Assembly (NCBI GenBank): GCA_034423775.1
Contig: CP139918.1
Location: 1,302,001 to 1,366,000, forward strand
Reading direction: 5' to 3'
Source of the DNA: Alphaproteobacteria bacterium US3C007
GTDB lineage: Bacteria; Pseudomonadota; Alphaproteobacteria; Rhodobacterales; Rhodobacteraceae
Length of the DNA: 64,000 bases
The notes below the pieces were generated by a model, which saw only the letters and a program-made list of their open reading frames with translations, did no database searches and was not told the origin of the DNA. The position numbers and the translations under genes were made by a program. Below, one piece after another: positions 8,792-17,520 of the stretch (position 1 is the stretch's first letter; each line of letters starts with the position of its first letter).

Positions 8792-9787
8792 CTATAGATT
8801 TGATATATCTACGTTTTCGCCTGAAATAATGCGGTGATGCACAGAGAGGTCAATATTGCCACCGGTCACGCAGGCAATGGTGTTGCCTTCTGGCTTGACC
8901 TTTTGGCTGAGCAAGGCGGCCAAACAAACGGCGCCAGAGCCTTCGATGATTTGCCGTTCTTGCCAATAGGCATGGCGGATGGCCTGCGCGATTTCTATTT
9001 CACTGACCAAGATAAACTCATCTACAAGGTTTTGGGTAATATTGAAGGTGATTTGATTATCAAGGCCAATACCGCCCCCCAGAGAATCCGCCAACGTGGC
9101 TTCTTCTTTCACCAATATGGGTTTACCGGCTTGTAAACAGGCATGCATTGCGGCGCCGCGTTCCATGCTGACAGCAATGATTTTCACGTCTTTTTTCAAC
9201 GCTTTCAATGCGCTGGCGACGCCTGAAATAAGACCACCGCCTGATACGGGCACCAAAACGGTTTGAAGCCCGGGCAGTGCTTCAAACAGCTCAAGGCCAA
9301 GGCTGGCTTGCCCGGTCACAATATCGGGGTGGTCAAAAGGCGGGATCATCGTCATGCCCTGCTCTGCTACCAGATGGTCTACTTCGATTTGTGCGTCATC
9401 TTGCGACTGACCGATAATCCGCACTTCTGCGCCCAGCGCTTTAATGCCATCAATCTTATTTTGTGGAACCAATTGCGACATGCAGATGATGCAGCGCACG
9501 CCGTTTTCTTGCGCGGCATGGGCCAGGCCGCGGCCATGATTGCCGGTCGAAACGCCGACAACGCCGCGCTGCTTTGCCGTCTCGGGCAAGGCCATGACCG
9601 CGTTGCTGGCACCGCGCAATTTGAAGCTATTGGTGATCTGATGATGTTCAAGCTTGAGGTGAACGGGGGTTTTGCTCAGCCTGCTTAAGCTTTCTGAGGT
9701 GACCAGAGGGGTTGTTCGAATGCAGGGCGCGATGCGTTGCGCCGCAGTTTTGATATCGCTCAGTTCGATGGGGCTTTGAAAGGTCAT
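8792..9787 (-). CDS. eutB: hydroxyectoine utilization dehydratase EutB (PLP, threonine dehydratase-like)
   Basis: A 331-residue fold-type II PLP enzyme related to threonine/serine dehydratases. The PLP Lys is K56 in TNSFKLRGASN, and the phosphate-binding loop SGGGLISG is visible. ATG 9787 (MTFQSPIELSD) follows AGGAG; the frame stays open upstream into eutA, but that part does not look like family sequence. It is placed by context and similarity as the EutB step that acts with EutA and EutC on hydroxyectoine. The gap from eutA is 10 bp. Confidence 0.88.
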   Translation of the reverse strand: MTFQSPIELSDIKTAAQRIAPCIRTTPLVTSESLSRLSKTPVHLKLEHHQITNSFKLRGASNAVMALPETAKQRGVVGVSTGNHGRGLAHAAQENGVRCIICMSQLVPQNKIDGIKALGAEVRIIGQSQDDAQIEVDHLVAEQGMTMIPPFDHPDIVTGQASLGLELFEALPGLQTVLVPVSGGGLISGVASALKALKKDVKIIAVSMERGAAMHACLQAGKPILVKEEATLADSLGGGIGLDNQITFNITQNLVDEFILVSEIEIAQAIRHAYWQERQIIEGSGAVCLAALLSQKVKPEGNTIACVTGGNIDLSVHHRIISGENVDISNL

Positions 9788-9797
9788 TTGGGGGCTC

Positions 9798-10568
9798 CTA
9801 TCGCAGGGCATGCTTGAACAAGCGGCCCCATTTACCGGCATCAACCCGTAAATTTGCATGATGCGCCAATTCCCAAGCACAGGCTTGATTTGAGGTCACA
9901 ACCGGTTTGCCGGTTTGGCGTTCCAACTCGGCGACCACATCCGCAGCTTGCAGCGCGGTGCAGGATAAAAAGAAGGCATCGGTTTGGTTGGTTTGGCTGG
10001 CCAGCGCCGCTTTGATGATGCTTGCAGGATCAACGCGTGCCATATCCAAATCGCTTTCAAGTCCCAAGCAAAGAAATTTCGCCAATGACAATCCTTGGGC
10101 TTGGAAATAGGCGGCCATGGGCTGGCTGGTTTCCACCAAATAGGGCGTCACCACCGAAATATGCTTTGCGCCCAGGGTTTTTAGAGCCCGGACAGCTGCC
10201 CCGCTGGGGGTCACCACGGGCAAATTTGGGCGCGCGGCATGCACCAAAGCTTTGATCGCATCATCCCCAATCACCACCGAGGCGGCCGTGCAACTATAGC
10301 AAATAGCGTCAAGCCGTTCCTCGGGCAGAATGAGCCGCGCCGCTTGGGTGATAAGCGGTGCCATTTTACGCAGATTTTCAGGCGTTGTTGGATTTTCAAA
10401 CGCTACCCGTGTTACGTAAACACCCAGCCTTTCCATCGGCAGGATACGCGCAAAATCGCGCTCTGCCGTAACATCTGTTGATAGGGCGATAACACCAATT
10501 TTTTTGTTTTTATCAGGCGGATCATAGGTCAAATCCCCGGCATAAAGGCCAATATTTACATCATCCAT
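9798..10568 (-). CDS. eutA: ectoine utilization protein EutA (Asp/Glu racemase / maleate isomerase-like)
   Basis: A 256-residue protein of the aspartate/glutamate racemase superfamily. The paired catalytic Cys are present: C93 in YSCTAAS and C203 in LSCTALQ. In hydroxyectoine degradation EutA is proposed to invert or isomerise the hydroxylated ring carbon. It is the first gene of the catabolic block and is separated from the transporter genes by 144 bp, so it may have its own promoter as well as read-through. ATG 10568 has GGGAG just upstream. Confidence 0.87.
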   Translation of the reverse strand: MDDVNIGLYAGDLTYDPPDKNKKIGVIALSTDVTAERDFARILPMERLGVYVTRVAFENPTTPENLRKMAPLITQAARLILPEERLDAICYSCTAASVVIGDDAIKALVHAARPNLPVVTPSGAAVRALKTLGAKHISVVTPYLVETSQPMAAYFQAQGLSLAKFLCLGLESDLDMARVDPASIIKAALASQTNQTDAFFLSCTALQAADVVAELERQTGKPVVTSNQACAWELAHHANLRVDAGKWGRLFKHALR

Positions 10569-10646
10569 GGGTCAGCTCCCGGCGCCGCGATCGCCGCGCT
10601 AAAACGTCCAATTTTAAACGTAAACATATTGGGTAATGAGGTGGAT

Positions 10647-10666
10647 GCGGCGCTTTACAGCGCCGC
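10647..10666. other. GC-rich stem-loop between the transporter and eutA
   Basis: GCGGCGC (10647-10653) and GCGCCGC (10660-10666) form a perfect 7-bp stem with a 6-nt loop. It lies just after the permease stop in the 144-bp spacer before eutA. No T run follows on the minus strand, so it is more likely an mRNA processing or stability element, or a weak terminator, than a classical one. Confidence 0.45.
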
Positions 10667-10712
10667 CTAAGGTCAAAATCTTTGTAAGGATCACCAGCCC
10701 CGTTCAATCAGG

Positions 10713-11609
10713 TTACCCCGGGCTGACGCCGCGCAACCGTTCGGAACGGCGGCGCAACAATTCCACCACAGTCAACAGAACGATGGAGATGATGACTAAG
10801 ATTGTAGCCGCCGCCAGAATGGTGGGCGAGATTTCTTGGCGGATACCGGCCCACATTTGGCGCGGCAGCGTCAGCTGGTCGGCGCCGGCCAGAAAAATCA
10901 CCACAACCACTTCATCAAATGAGGTGATGAAGGCGAACAGCGCGCCTGAGATTACACCCGGTAAGATCAAGGGCATTTGAATTTTAAAAAATGTCCGCGT
11001 TGGGCCGGCGCCAAGATTGGCCGCAGCTTTGCGCAGATTGTCATCAAAGCCAACCAATGTGGCCGTCACTGTGATCACCACAAAGGGCAAGCCCAAGATC
11101 GCATGCGCGATGACCAATCCAACATGCGAGGCGACAAGGTCGAAGCGCGCACCAAATATCGTGATTGAAAACAAGGCAAATCCAGCCGCAGTGATGATCA
11201 AAGGCACGATCATCGGTGAAATTAGCAACGCCATGAAAAGCTTACGCCCCGGCATATGAGAGCGGCTTAAGCCCAAAGCGGCGAGCGTACCCAAGACGGT
11301 GGACAATAGGGTTGCGAAAATACCGATGATGATCGAGTTTTTGAACCCGATCATCCATTTGTCGCTGCACACCGTGGTTTTGATATCCTCGCACATTCCA
11401 AACAGGTTTTGGTACCAGCGTACAGAAAAACCTTCGGCTTTCAGCGCCAACATTTCTGGTGTGAAGCTCAGGAAGGGGCTTGATGTGAAAGAAAGGGGGA
11501 TCACGATAATCAGCGGGGCCACAAGGAAGAACAACACCAATCCGCAGATTGTTAAATAGGTATAATGCCAGATACGCTGACCGGTGGTTGCATAAATAGG
11601 AAGCGCCAT
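10713..11609 (-). CDS. Pot-type ABC transporter permease (PotC/PotI-like)
   Basis: A 298-residue inner-membrane subunit with about six helices. The EAA loop that contacts the ATPase is visible as AANLGAGPTRTFFKIQMP near residues 195-212. It belongs to the spermidine/putrescine group of binding-protein-dependent transporters and pairs with the larger permease 4 bp upstream. Because it sits directly before eutA-doeB on the same strand, the substrate may be ectoine, hydroxyectoine or a related cation rather than a polyamine; this is inference. Confidence 0.87.
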   Translation of the reverse strand: MALPIYATTGQRIWHYTYLTICGLVLFFLVAPLIIVIPLSFTSSPFLSFTPEMLALKAEGFSVRWYQNLFGMCEDIKTTVCSDKWMIGFKNSIIIGIFATLLSTVLGTLAALGLSRSHMPGRKLFMALLISPMIVPLIITAAGFALFSITIFGARFDLVASHVGLVIAHAILGLPFVVITVTATLVGFDDNLRKAAANLGAGPTRTFFKIQMPLILPGVISGALFAFITSFDEVVVVIFLAGADQLTLPRQMWAGIRQEISPTILAAATILVIISIVLLTVVELLRRRSERLRGVSPG

Positions 11610-11613
11610 GTTG

Positions 11614-12882
11614 TTATCCCAACCTCATATTGTCGATACCGACGATCTTATCATAAACCCAATATAGGATTAGAATTGCTGACAGCAGGATCACGCCCAT
11701 TGCGGATGCCAGTCCCCAGTTTAGCGATTTTCGCAAATGATAGGCGATTTGGTTGCCGATCATTTGACCATCTTTTCCGCCGACCAATTCGGGCGTAATG
11801 AAATAACCGATTGCCACGATAAACACCAAAATCACACCTGCCCCAATACCGGGAATGGTTTGAGGCATGTAGACTCGGATAAAGGCGCGCGCCGGGGTTG
11901 CCCCTAAATTCTGCGCAGCTTTCATATAGGTTGGGGGAATACCGCGCATTACCGAATAGAGCGGAAGGATCATAAAGGGCAGCAAAACTTGCGTCATTAC
12001 GATCAGCGTCCCGTTGAAATTATACATTAAGGGCAGGCGGTTTTCATCGCTTATAATCCCCAAACCAACAAGCGAATCGTTCAATACCCCCTGCTGTTGT
12101 AGCATAATCATCCAAGCCACGATCCGCACCAAAAGCGATGTCCAAAACGGCATAAGAACGCAGATCATCAGCAGGTTTGAGATCCGCAGGGGCAACGTGG
12201 CCAGCAGATAGGCAACAGGAAAGGCCAAGACAAGGCAGGCGATCGTAACGATGGTCGAGACCAGCAGCGTGCGTTTCCAAAACATGACGTAGACGCGGCG
12301 GTTTTCCGGCTGCATGATTACGTTTTTTTTATCATCATAGGTGCGGTCAATCGCGTTCCAATAATACCCCGCTGTGGTTCTGTCTTTCATAATTCCAAGA
12401 GATCTCCAGAACTCGACATCTCCCCAGCGCTTATCAGCCTTTATCATTTGCGCTTGAAGCGGTTGTTCGGCATCTATTTTCTTGAACTTGCGGTTTGATT
12501 TTTTGATCAGGCTTTTCCAGCCTGATTTTGCATAGTTCATTCGGGTTGAGACTTTGCCGATTTGAAGTTTTGCGGCCGATGTAAGATCTAAATACATCGC
12601 CTCGAAATGCGGCTCGCCGGGCAGGTCAACGCCATCCCACTGCTCATAAATGGCCATCGTTCGGGGCAAGACGTCATTGACAAAACTGTCATCAATACTT
12701 TTTTGAAAGAGCGCGTAAATCGGCCATACAAATAGAATTAAAATGAATAAAGCCGGTCCAGCCACTAGGCCAAAGGCGCGAAGCTTTTCCCGCCTCAAAG
12801 AGGCTTTTAAGCTTTTTTTCAGCGGAATACCATCCGCCGTCATCATTTGTCCGGCTTGCGCGTTGGCTGCGACATCACTCAT
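11614..12882 (-). CDS. Pot-type ABC transporter permease (PotB/PotH-like) with a large insert
   Basis: A 422-residue permease, over 100 residues longer than usual PotB/PotH. The first helix is at about 39-60 and the next at about 206-230; between them is a hydrophilic, Lys-rich stretch of about 140 residues that would lie on the periplasmic side. The C-terminal part is normal, with an EAA loop (AAQNLGATPARAFIRVYMP) near residues 331-349. The insert could contact the binding protein or the substrate. It is 4 bp upstream of the partner permease and 80 bp downstream of the binding-protein gene, with a terminator in between. Confidence 0.87.
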   Translation of the reverse strand: MSDVAANAQAGQMMTADGIPLKKSLKASLRREKLRAFGLVAGPALFILILFVWPIYALFQKSIDDSFVNDVLPRTMAIYEQWDGVDLPGEPHFEAMYLDLTSAAKLQIGKVSTRMNYAKSGWKSLIKKSNRKFKKIDAEQPLQAQMIKADKRWGDVEFWRSLGIMKDRTTAGYYWNAIDRTYDDKKNVIMQPENRRVYVMFWKRTLLVSTIVTIACLVLAFPVAYLLATLPLRISNLLMICVLMPFWTSLLVRIVAWMIMLQQQGVLNDSLVGLGIISDENRLPLMYNFNGTLIVMTQVLLPFMILPLYSVMRGIPPTYMKAAQNLGATPARAFIRVYMPQTIPGIGAGVILVFIVAIGYFITPELVGGKDGQMIGNQIAYHLRKSLNWGLASAMGVILLSAILILYWVYDKIVGIDNMRLG

Positions 12883-12906
12883 GCGAAAGAACTTTCGAAA
12901 TAGTCG

Positions 12907-12941
12907 GAAATTAAAAAAGGGCGCACGCTCGCGCGCCCTTT
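12907..12941 (-). terminator. intrinsic terminator/attenuator between binding-protein and permease genes
   Basis: A perfect 9-bp stem, AAAGGGCGC (12916-12924) with GCGCCCTTT (12933-12941), closes an 8-nt loop. On the minus strand it is followed by TTTTTTAATTT. It lies 21 bp after the binding-protein stop. Such partial terminators are common in ABC operons and let the binding protein be made in excess over the permeases. Confidence 0.75.
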
Positions 12942-12962
12942 GTAAAAGCTTACGTCAAAGGC

Positions 12963-14054
12963 TTATTGGCCCATCCACGCTTGGTAACGCTCTTGCAATT
13001 CATCACCGTTATCCGCCCACCAATCAGGGTCAGCAACGATTGAATCTGCCATCACGTCGGCGCGGTTTGGCATATGCTCAAGGATATTCACACCCGTGTT
13101 GAACCAAGGCTCACCGGCGGCGATGATATCCAAAGCAGATGTCCGCATTGGGCCATAATTGATCCAGCGTGCTTGTTCTGCTTGCGCAGTTGGAGAAGAG
13201 GCAAAGCCAGCGAAATCAAGAGCTGCGTCCATGTTTGGAGCGCCGGTCAAGATGCCAATCCATTCTTCTTCCAGAACCTGACCATGCCAAATAGACACAA
13301 AGTTTGTGCCGTCATTCAGGTTTGCACCACCCACACGGCCGTTATAGGCCAATGACATTGAGACTTCACCCGAAGAAACCAGCTCAAGCGGTTTTGCACC
13401 AGCAGACCAAAACACAACGTCATCTTTGATTGTGTCAAGCTTTGCAAAGGCACGATCTGCGCCCGCTTCGGTTTCAAGCGTTGAATAGATATCTTCTTTG
13501 GCAACACCATCGGCAAATAGGGCCATTTCTAGGATCGCGTTTGCCCATGTGTGAACGCCGCGCTTGCCAGGGAAGGCTGCAGTGTCAAAGAAATCCATGA
13601 TTGTGTCTGGCTGCTCACCAGAAAAAGTACCTTCATTATAGAACGCTTGATATGTCCACCAGATTTGTGGGATCGCGCATTTATTCGGACGCGGTACCAT
13701 CAGGTCCTCATCCATGGATTTGCCGTCAGCAGTTTTCACAAAAATATCATCTGGTACTTCGATGAACAGGCCTTCGTCACAGCCGGTACGGATTTGGTCG
13801 GGAAGAACGTCAACGATATCCCAAGTTACATTGCCGCTTTCAACCTGTGTTCTGACTTCGCCCAAACCACCATTGTAGTTTTCCCAATGGATTGATTTGC
13901 CGGTTTTGGCTTCCCATGGCTCACCATAGGCTTTTTGCTGCGACGCCGTGTAACCACCACCCCATGATGTTACGGTCAGGTCGGATGCTAGCGCGCCGGT
14001 CGCTGTCAATGCGATCGTTGCAGCAGCCATTTTAAACGTATTTGATAGCTTCAT
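12963..14054 (-). CDS. periplasmic substrate-binding protein, PotD/PotF-like
   Basis: A 363-residue protein with a clear signal peptide (Lys start, AAATIALTATGALA, cleavage after ALA at 23) and then TVTSWGGGY, the usual mature start of polyamine-type binding proteins. TWDIVDV, YNGRV and the PDWWADNGDELQERYQAWM tail also fit the extracellular solute-binding protein family 1 group found with Pot-type ATPases. It delivers the substrate to the two permeases. Aromatic residues that cage cationic ligands are plausible, but the ligand cannot be named from sequence. A GGAG-type site precedes ATG 14054. Confidence 0.87.
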   Translation of the reverse strand: MKLSNTFKMAAATIALTATGALASDLTVTSWGGGYTASQQKAYGEPWEAKTGKSIHWENYNGGLGEVRTQVESGNVTWDIVDVLPDQIRTGCDEGLFIEVPDDIFVKTADGKSMDEDLMVPRPNKCAIPQIWWTYQAFYNEGTFSGEQPDTIMDFFDTAAFPGKRGVHTWANAILEMALFADGVAKEDIYSTLETEAGADRAFAKLDTIKDDVVFWSAGAKPLELVSSGEVSMSLAYNGRVGGANLNDGTNFVSIWHGQVLEEEWIGILTGAPNMDAALDFAGFASSPTAQAEQARWINYGPMRTSALDIIAAGEPWFNTGVNILEHMPNRADVMADSIVADPDWWADNGDELQERYQAWMGQ

Positions 14055-14074
14055 TCATACTCTCCTTGTTGGTT

Positions 14075-14090
14075 CCCCGGTTCGCCGGGG
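14075..14090. other. compact hairpin in the leader of the binding-protein gene
   Basis: CCCCGG (14075-14080) and CCGGGG (14085-14090) form a very stable 6-bp stem around a 4-nt loop. It lies in the 76-bp spacer after the ATPase gene and about 20 nt upstream of the binding-protein start. It may protect the binding-protein mRNA from 5' decay; this is inference. Confidence 0.45.
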
Positions 14091-14130
14091 TTTCTAATGT
14101 GAACGGCAAAAGCCTACTCACAAATCTTCA

Positions 14131-15222
14131 TCATGCATCAAGCGCACGACAATCACTGACATCCCAGCTGACGGTGGTTTTTTCACCCACATTCAAATGC
14201 GTATGGCCGGCTGAGTTGGCAACTTTTACAACGAAATCTTCGTTGCCCATAACGTTCATGCGGCAGCGGATATGGTCTCCAAGGTAAATGAGTTCTTTAA
14301 CCTCTGCATCAATCGCGTTTGAACCACTTTTTTGCCCCAATTGCACCCGCTCGGGGCGGATCGACAAAACCGTTTTTGTGCCCACGCCACCACAATTAAT
14401 CGCCAGCGCTTCGCCTTTTGAACCATTGCCATAATCAACGATGGCGGTGTCGCCTTTCAGCTCGGAAACGGTGGCTTCAATGCGATTATTTTCACCGATA
14501 AATTGCGCCACGAAGGCGTTGTCAGGCCGTTCATATAGGTCGCTTGGCGGCGCCAGCTGCTGGATAATACCATCGTCAAACACGGCGATACGGTCTGACA
14601 TGGTGAGCGCTTCGGATTGATCATGCGTCACGTAAACAACGGTAACGCCAAGCCTGTCATGCAAATGCTTGATTTCAAATTGCATATGTTCGCGCAACTG
14701 TTTGTCAAGCGCCCCCAAGGGCTCATCCATTAAGACCAGATCGGGTTCAAATACTAAGGAACGCGCCAGAGCAATCCGTTGCTGCTGCCCACCAGAAAGC
14801 TGCGCGGGGCGGCGATTGCCAAAGGCGCTCATTTGCACCATGTCCAGCGCTTTTTTAACGTTGGCTTCCCGCTCTGATTTGCTTTGTCCGCGCACTTCTA
14901 AAGGAAAGGCTAGGTTTTCGTTCACCGTCATATGCGGAAATAGCGCGTAGTTTTGAAACACCATGCCGATTCCACGCTTGTGAGGGGGAATATTATTGAT
15001 CGGTTTGCCTCCCAATAAAATCTCACCATGGGTGGCTGTTTCAAAACCGGCCAACATCATAAGGCAGGTTGTTTTACCCGATCCAGAGGGCCCGAGCATC
15101 GTTAAAAATTCACCTTTGCCAACACTCAGGTTTAAATCTTTAACAACTAAATTTTCGCCATCATAACTTTTTTGTACTTTTGTGAATTCTACGAATCCCA
15201 TTTCGCCAGAGTCAGTTGTCAA
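14131..15222 (-). CDS. Pot-type ABC transporter ATP-binding protein (PotA-like)
   Basis: A 363-residue cytoplasmic ATPase. Walker A is GPSGSGKT (44-51), the signature is LSGGQQQR (142-149), Walker B and D-loop LVLMDEPLGALD (162-173), and the H-loop is VTHDQ (198-202). A C-terminal TOBE regulatory region (about 280-363) completes the PotA/UgpC-type layout. It is the first gene of the minus-strand transporter/ectoine run, so the operon promoter should lie in the 240-bp divergent spacer 15223-15462. Confidence 0.9.
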   Translation of the reverse strand: MTTDSGEMGFVEFTKVQKSYDGENLVVKDLNLSVGKGEFLTMLGPSGSGKTTCLMMLAGFETATHGEILLGGKPINNIPPHKRGIGMVFQNYALFPHMTVNENLAFPLEVRGQSKSEREANVKKALDMVQMSAFGNRRPAQLSGGQQQRIALARSLVFEPDLVLMDEPLGALDKQLREHMQFEIKHLHDRLGVTVVYVTHDQSEALTMSDRIAVFDDGIIQQLAPPSDLYERPDNAFVAQFIGENNRIEATVSELKGDTAIVDYGNGSKGEALAINCGGVGTKTVLSIRPERVQLGQKSGSNAIDAEVKELIYLGDHIRCRMNVMGNEDFVVKVANSAGHTHLNVGEKTTVSWDVSDCRALDA

Positions 15223-15462
15223 AAGGCACCTACCAGTGTGAATTGTTTCTCAGTTGAAATAATTCAAACATATGGTCGTAGATATGGCAATAGGCAGCGC
15301 TTTTTAGTTTAAAAACGACATAGCCGTTTCGCGTTTGCGTGTTTGCAGTTGATTGCCGAGCTTAATTCAATCGAAATGTTAGAATGATTCTGCCTTGCTG
15401 TTGGTAGTTTTTTTTTCAATAAAATGTCTCACATGCGATAAATTTTAGAAGCGATTAAAATT

Positions 15463-16395
15463 ATGTCTTCAAGCACTGTTCTGATCACGCACCCTGATTG
15501 CCTCGGCCATGAAACACCGCAAGGCCATCCGGAACAAATCGCCCGGCTAGAAGTTTTGTTAAAAGCGCTTGAGCGCTTGCCTGTAGAGGTTTTGTCAGCG
15601 CCTTTGGCGCAAGAGGCCGATCTTTTAAGCGTGCATCCACAGCATTATCTTGACGCGCTGCGCGCAGCGTCCCCAGCGCATGGCAGCGCCGCGCTGGATG
15701 CAGATACGCATCTGTCTGCGGGCTCGTTGAAGGCAGCTTATCGGGCGGCTGGCGGCGTTTTATTGGCTGTAGATCAGGTTCTTTCGGGCGCTGCGCAAAA
15801 TGCTTTTGTGGCCACGCGCCCGCCTGGACATCACGCTGAAACCGCCAAAGCGATGGGGTTTTGCCTTTTTGGAAATGCTGCTTTGGGGGCAAAATATGCG
15901 CTAGATCGATATGGACTGCAGCGCGTGGCTGTGGTGGATTTTGATGTGCATCACGGCAATGGCACGCAGGATCTGCTTTGGGAAGAGCCGCGCGCTTTGT
16001 TTGTCAGCACGCATCAGATGCCACTTTGGCCAGGTAGCGGTGCGCCGGACGAGAAAGGCGCGTTTGACAATATTATAAACCTGCCGCTTGCGCCTGAAAC
16101 CGATGGGCAAGCGATGCGGACGCTGTATCGGGAAACCGTCCTGCCACATTTACGGGCGTTCCGGCCGGATTTGCTGATTATTTCAGCTGGGTTTGACGCG
16201 CATTCCTCGGATCCTTTGGCGCAATTAAACTGGTGCGTTGAAGATTTTGCTTGGCTCACGCAGGAATTATGCGCTTTGGCAGCAGAACTCTGCCAAGGAC
16301 GGGTGGTCTCGGTGCTCGAAGGCGGCTATGATTTGCCTGCTTTGGCTGCATCGGCCAAAGCCCATGTTGAAAAATTATTGGAGGCGACAAAATGA
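15463..16395 (+). CDS. histone deacetylase-family zinc amidohydrolase
   Basis: A 310-residue member of the HDAC/acetylpolyamine amidohydrolase/acetoin-utilization superfamily. The catalytic pair is H123-H124 in RPPGHHAE, zinc ligands are D161 and H163 in DFDVHHGNG and D245 in SAGFDAH, and the catalytic Tyr is in LEGGYDL. It probably removes acetyl groups from a small amine or a lysine side chain. No strong ribosome-binding site is seen before ATG 15463. It overlaps xseB by 4 bp, a common roseobacter arrangement. Confidence 0.88.
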   Translation: MSSSTVLITHPDCLGHETPQGHPEQIARLEVLLKALERLPVEVLSAPLAQEADLLSVHPQHYLDALRAASPAHGSAALDADTHLSAGSLKAAYRAAGGVLLAVDQVLSGAAQNAFVATRPPGHHAETAKAMGFCLFGNAALGAKYALDRYGLQRVAVVDFDVHHGNGTQDLLWEEPRALFVSTHQMPLWPGSGAPDEKGAFDNIINLPLAPETDGQAMRTLYRETVLPHLRAFRPDLLIISAGFDAHSSDPLAQLNWCVEDFAWLTQELCALAAELCQGRVVSVLEGGYDLPALAASAKAHVEKLLEATK

Positions 16396-16634
16396 GCCAA
16401 ACCCCTGTAGATCAAATGAGTTTTGAACAAGCAATGGCCGAACTTGAGCAGGTGGTTGGTCAGCTTGAGCGCGGGGATGTTGCTTTAGAGCAATCAATTC
16501 AGCTTTATGAACGTGGGGCTGAGTTGAAAAAACGCTGCGCGGATAAATTGAAAGAAGCCGAAGAAAAAGTGAATGCAATCACTTTAGACGCCAATGGCGC
16601 CGCCAGCGGCACCACTTCCGTTCCCGATCTTTGA
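16392..16634 (+). CDS. xseB: exodeoxyribonuclease VII small subunit
   Basis: An 80-residue helical protein with the family core FEQAMAELEQVVGQLERGD and LEQSIQLYERG. It binds the large subunit XseA to form the ATP-independent single-strand exonuclease VII. The start overlaps the deacetylase stop (ATGA) and the stop overlaps the ispA start, so all three are co-translated. The xseB-ispA-dxs order is widespread in proteobacteria. Confidence 0.93.
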   Translation: MSQTPVDQMSFEQAMAELEQVVGQLERGDVALEQSIQLYERGAELKKRCADKLKEAEEKVNAITLDANGAASGTTSVPDL

Positions 16635-17503
16635 TGTTTCGCGCCGCACTTGAGGCCAATGCTGCGCATGTGCAAGCGCATTTGGATCAGCAATTGGCCT
16701 TGCTTGAAACCTCAGAAGTGGCCAAAGCGATGGCCTATAGTCTGCAAGGGGGAAAGCGTCTGCGGGCGTTTTTGGTCATGCAGAGCGCGGCGCTGTTCGA
16801 TATCGGCCCCAGCCAGGCTATTTGGCCTGCTTGCGCGATTGAAGCGGTGCATGCCTATTCCTTAGTGCATGACGATCTGCCTTGCATGGATGATGATGAT
16901 CTGCGCCGCGGCAAGCCAACCGTGCATAAGGCCTGGGATCAGGCCACGGCCGTTTTGGCGGGTGATGCGCTGCACGCTTTTGGGTTCGAGCTCAGTTTAA
17001 ACCCGCAGGCCAGCCCTAATCCGGCGATTCGTGCAGATCTGGCGCTGTCATTGGCGCAAGCCGGGGGCGCAGGGGGTATGGTTTTGGGGCAGGCTTTGGA
17101 TATCGCGGCCGAAACCGCGGCCCAGCCTTTAACGCTTGAAGAAATTATTACGCTGCAACAGGGAAAAACCGGCGCGTTGATTGCCTGGTCGGCAGAAGCG
17201 GGCGCGCGCTTGGCAGCTGCAGATATCGCGCCCTTGACGGCCTATGCGCGCGCGATCGGTTTGGCCTTTCAAATTGCTGATGACATTCTAGATATTGAGG
17301 GAGATCCGGAAAAAGCTGGCAAACGGTTGCAAAAAGATGAGGCGGCCGGCAAAGCGACATTCGTAACATTGCTTGGCTTAGACGGTGCAAAGCGGCGTGC
17401 CAAAGCGCTGGTGGCCAACGCCTGCGACGCATTGGCACCCTTTGGATCTGAGGCAAACAGCTTGCAGCGCTGCGCCGAGTTCATTATTGCCCGCGACAAT
17501 TAA
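16634..17503 (+). CDS. ispA: (2E,6E)-farnesyl diphosphate synthase
   Basis: A 289-residue trans-prenyltransferase that condenses isopentenyl and dimethylallyl diphosphates to farnesyl diphosphate in the cytoplasm. The first Asp-rich motif is HDDLPCMDDDDLRRG (79-93) and the second is ADDILDIEGD in the last third; GGKRLR (39-44) binds diphosphate. ATG 16634 overlaps the xseB stop (TGATG). Farnesyl diphosphate feeds undecaprenol, quinones and, in phototrophic relatives, carotenoids. Confidence 0.92.
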   Translation: MFRAALEANAAHVQAHLDQQLALLETSEVAKAMAYSLQGGKRLRAFLVMQSAALFDIGPSQAIWPACAIEAVHAYSLVHDDLPCMDDDDLRRGKPTVHKAWDQATAVLAGDALHAFGFELSLNPQASPNPAIRADLALSLAQAGGAGGMVLGQALDIAAETAAQPLTLEEIITLQQGKTGALIAWSAEAGARLAAADIAPLTAYARAIGLAFQIADDILDIEGDPEKAGKRLQKDEAAGKATFVTLLGLDGAKRRAKALVANACDALAPFGSEANSLQRCAEFIIARDN

Positions 17504-17520
17504 CAAAGCGATAAGGCCAG

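Noticed and set aside
10569..10712. Intrinsic terminator between permease and eutA
   Set aside because: The stem is perfect, but no T run follows on the minus strand, so it is listed only as a stem-loop.
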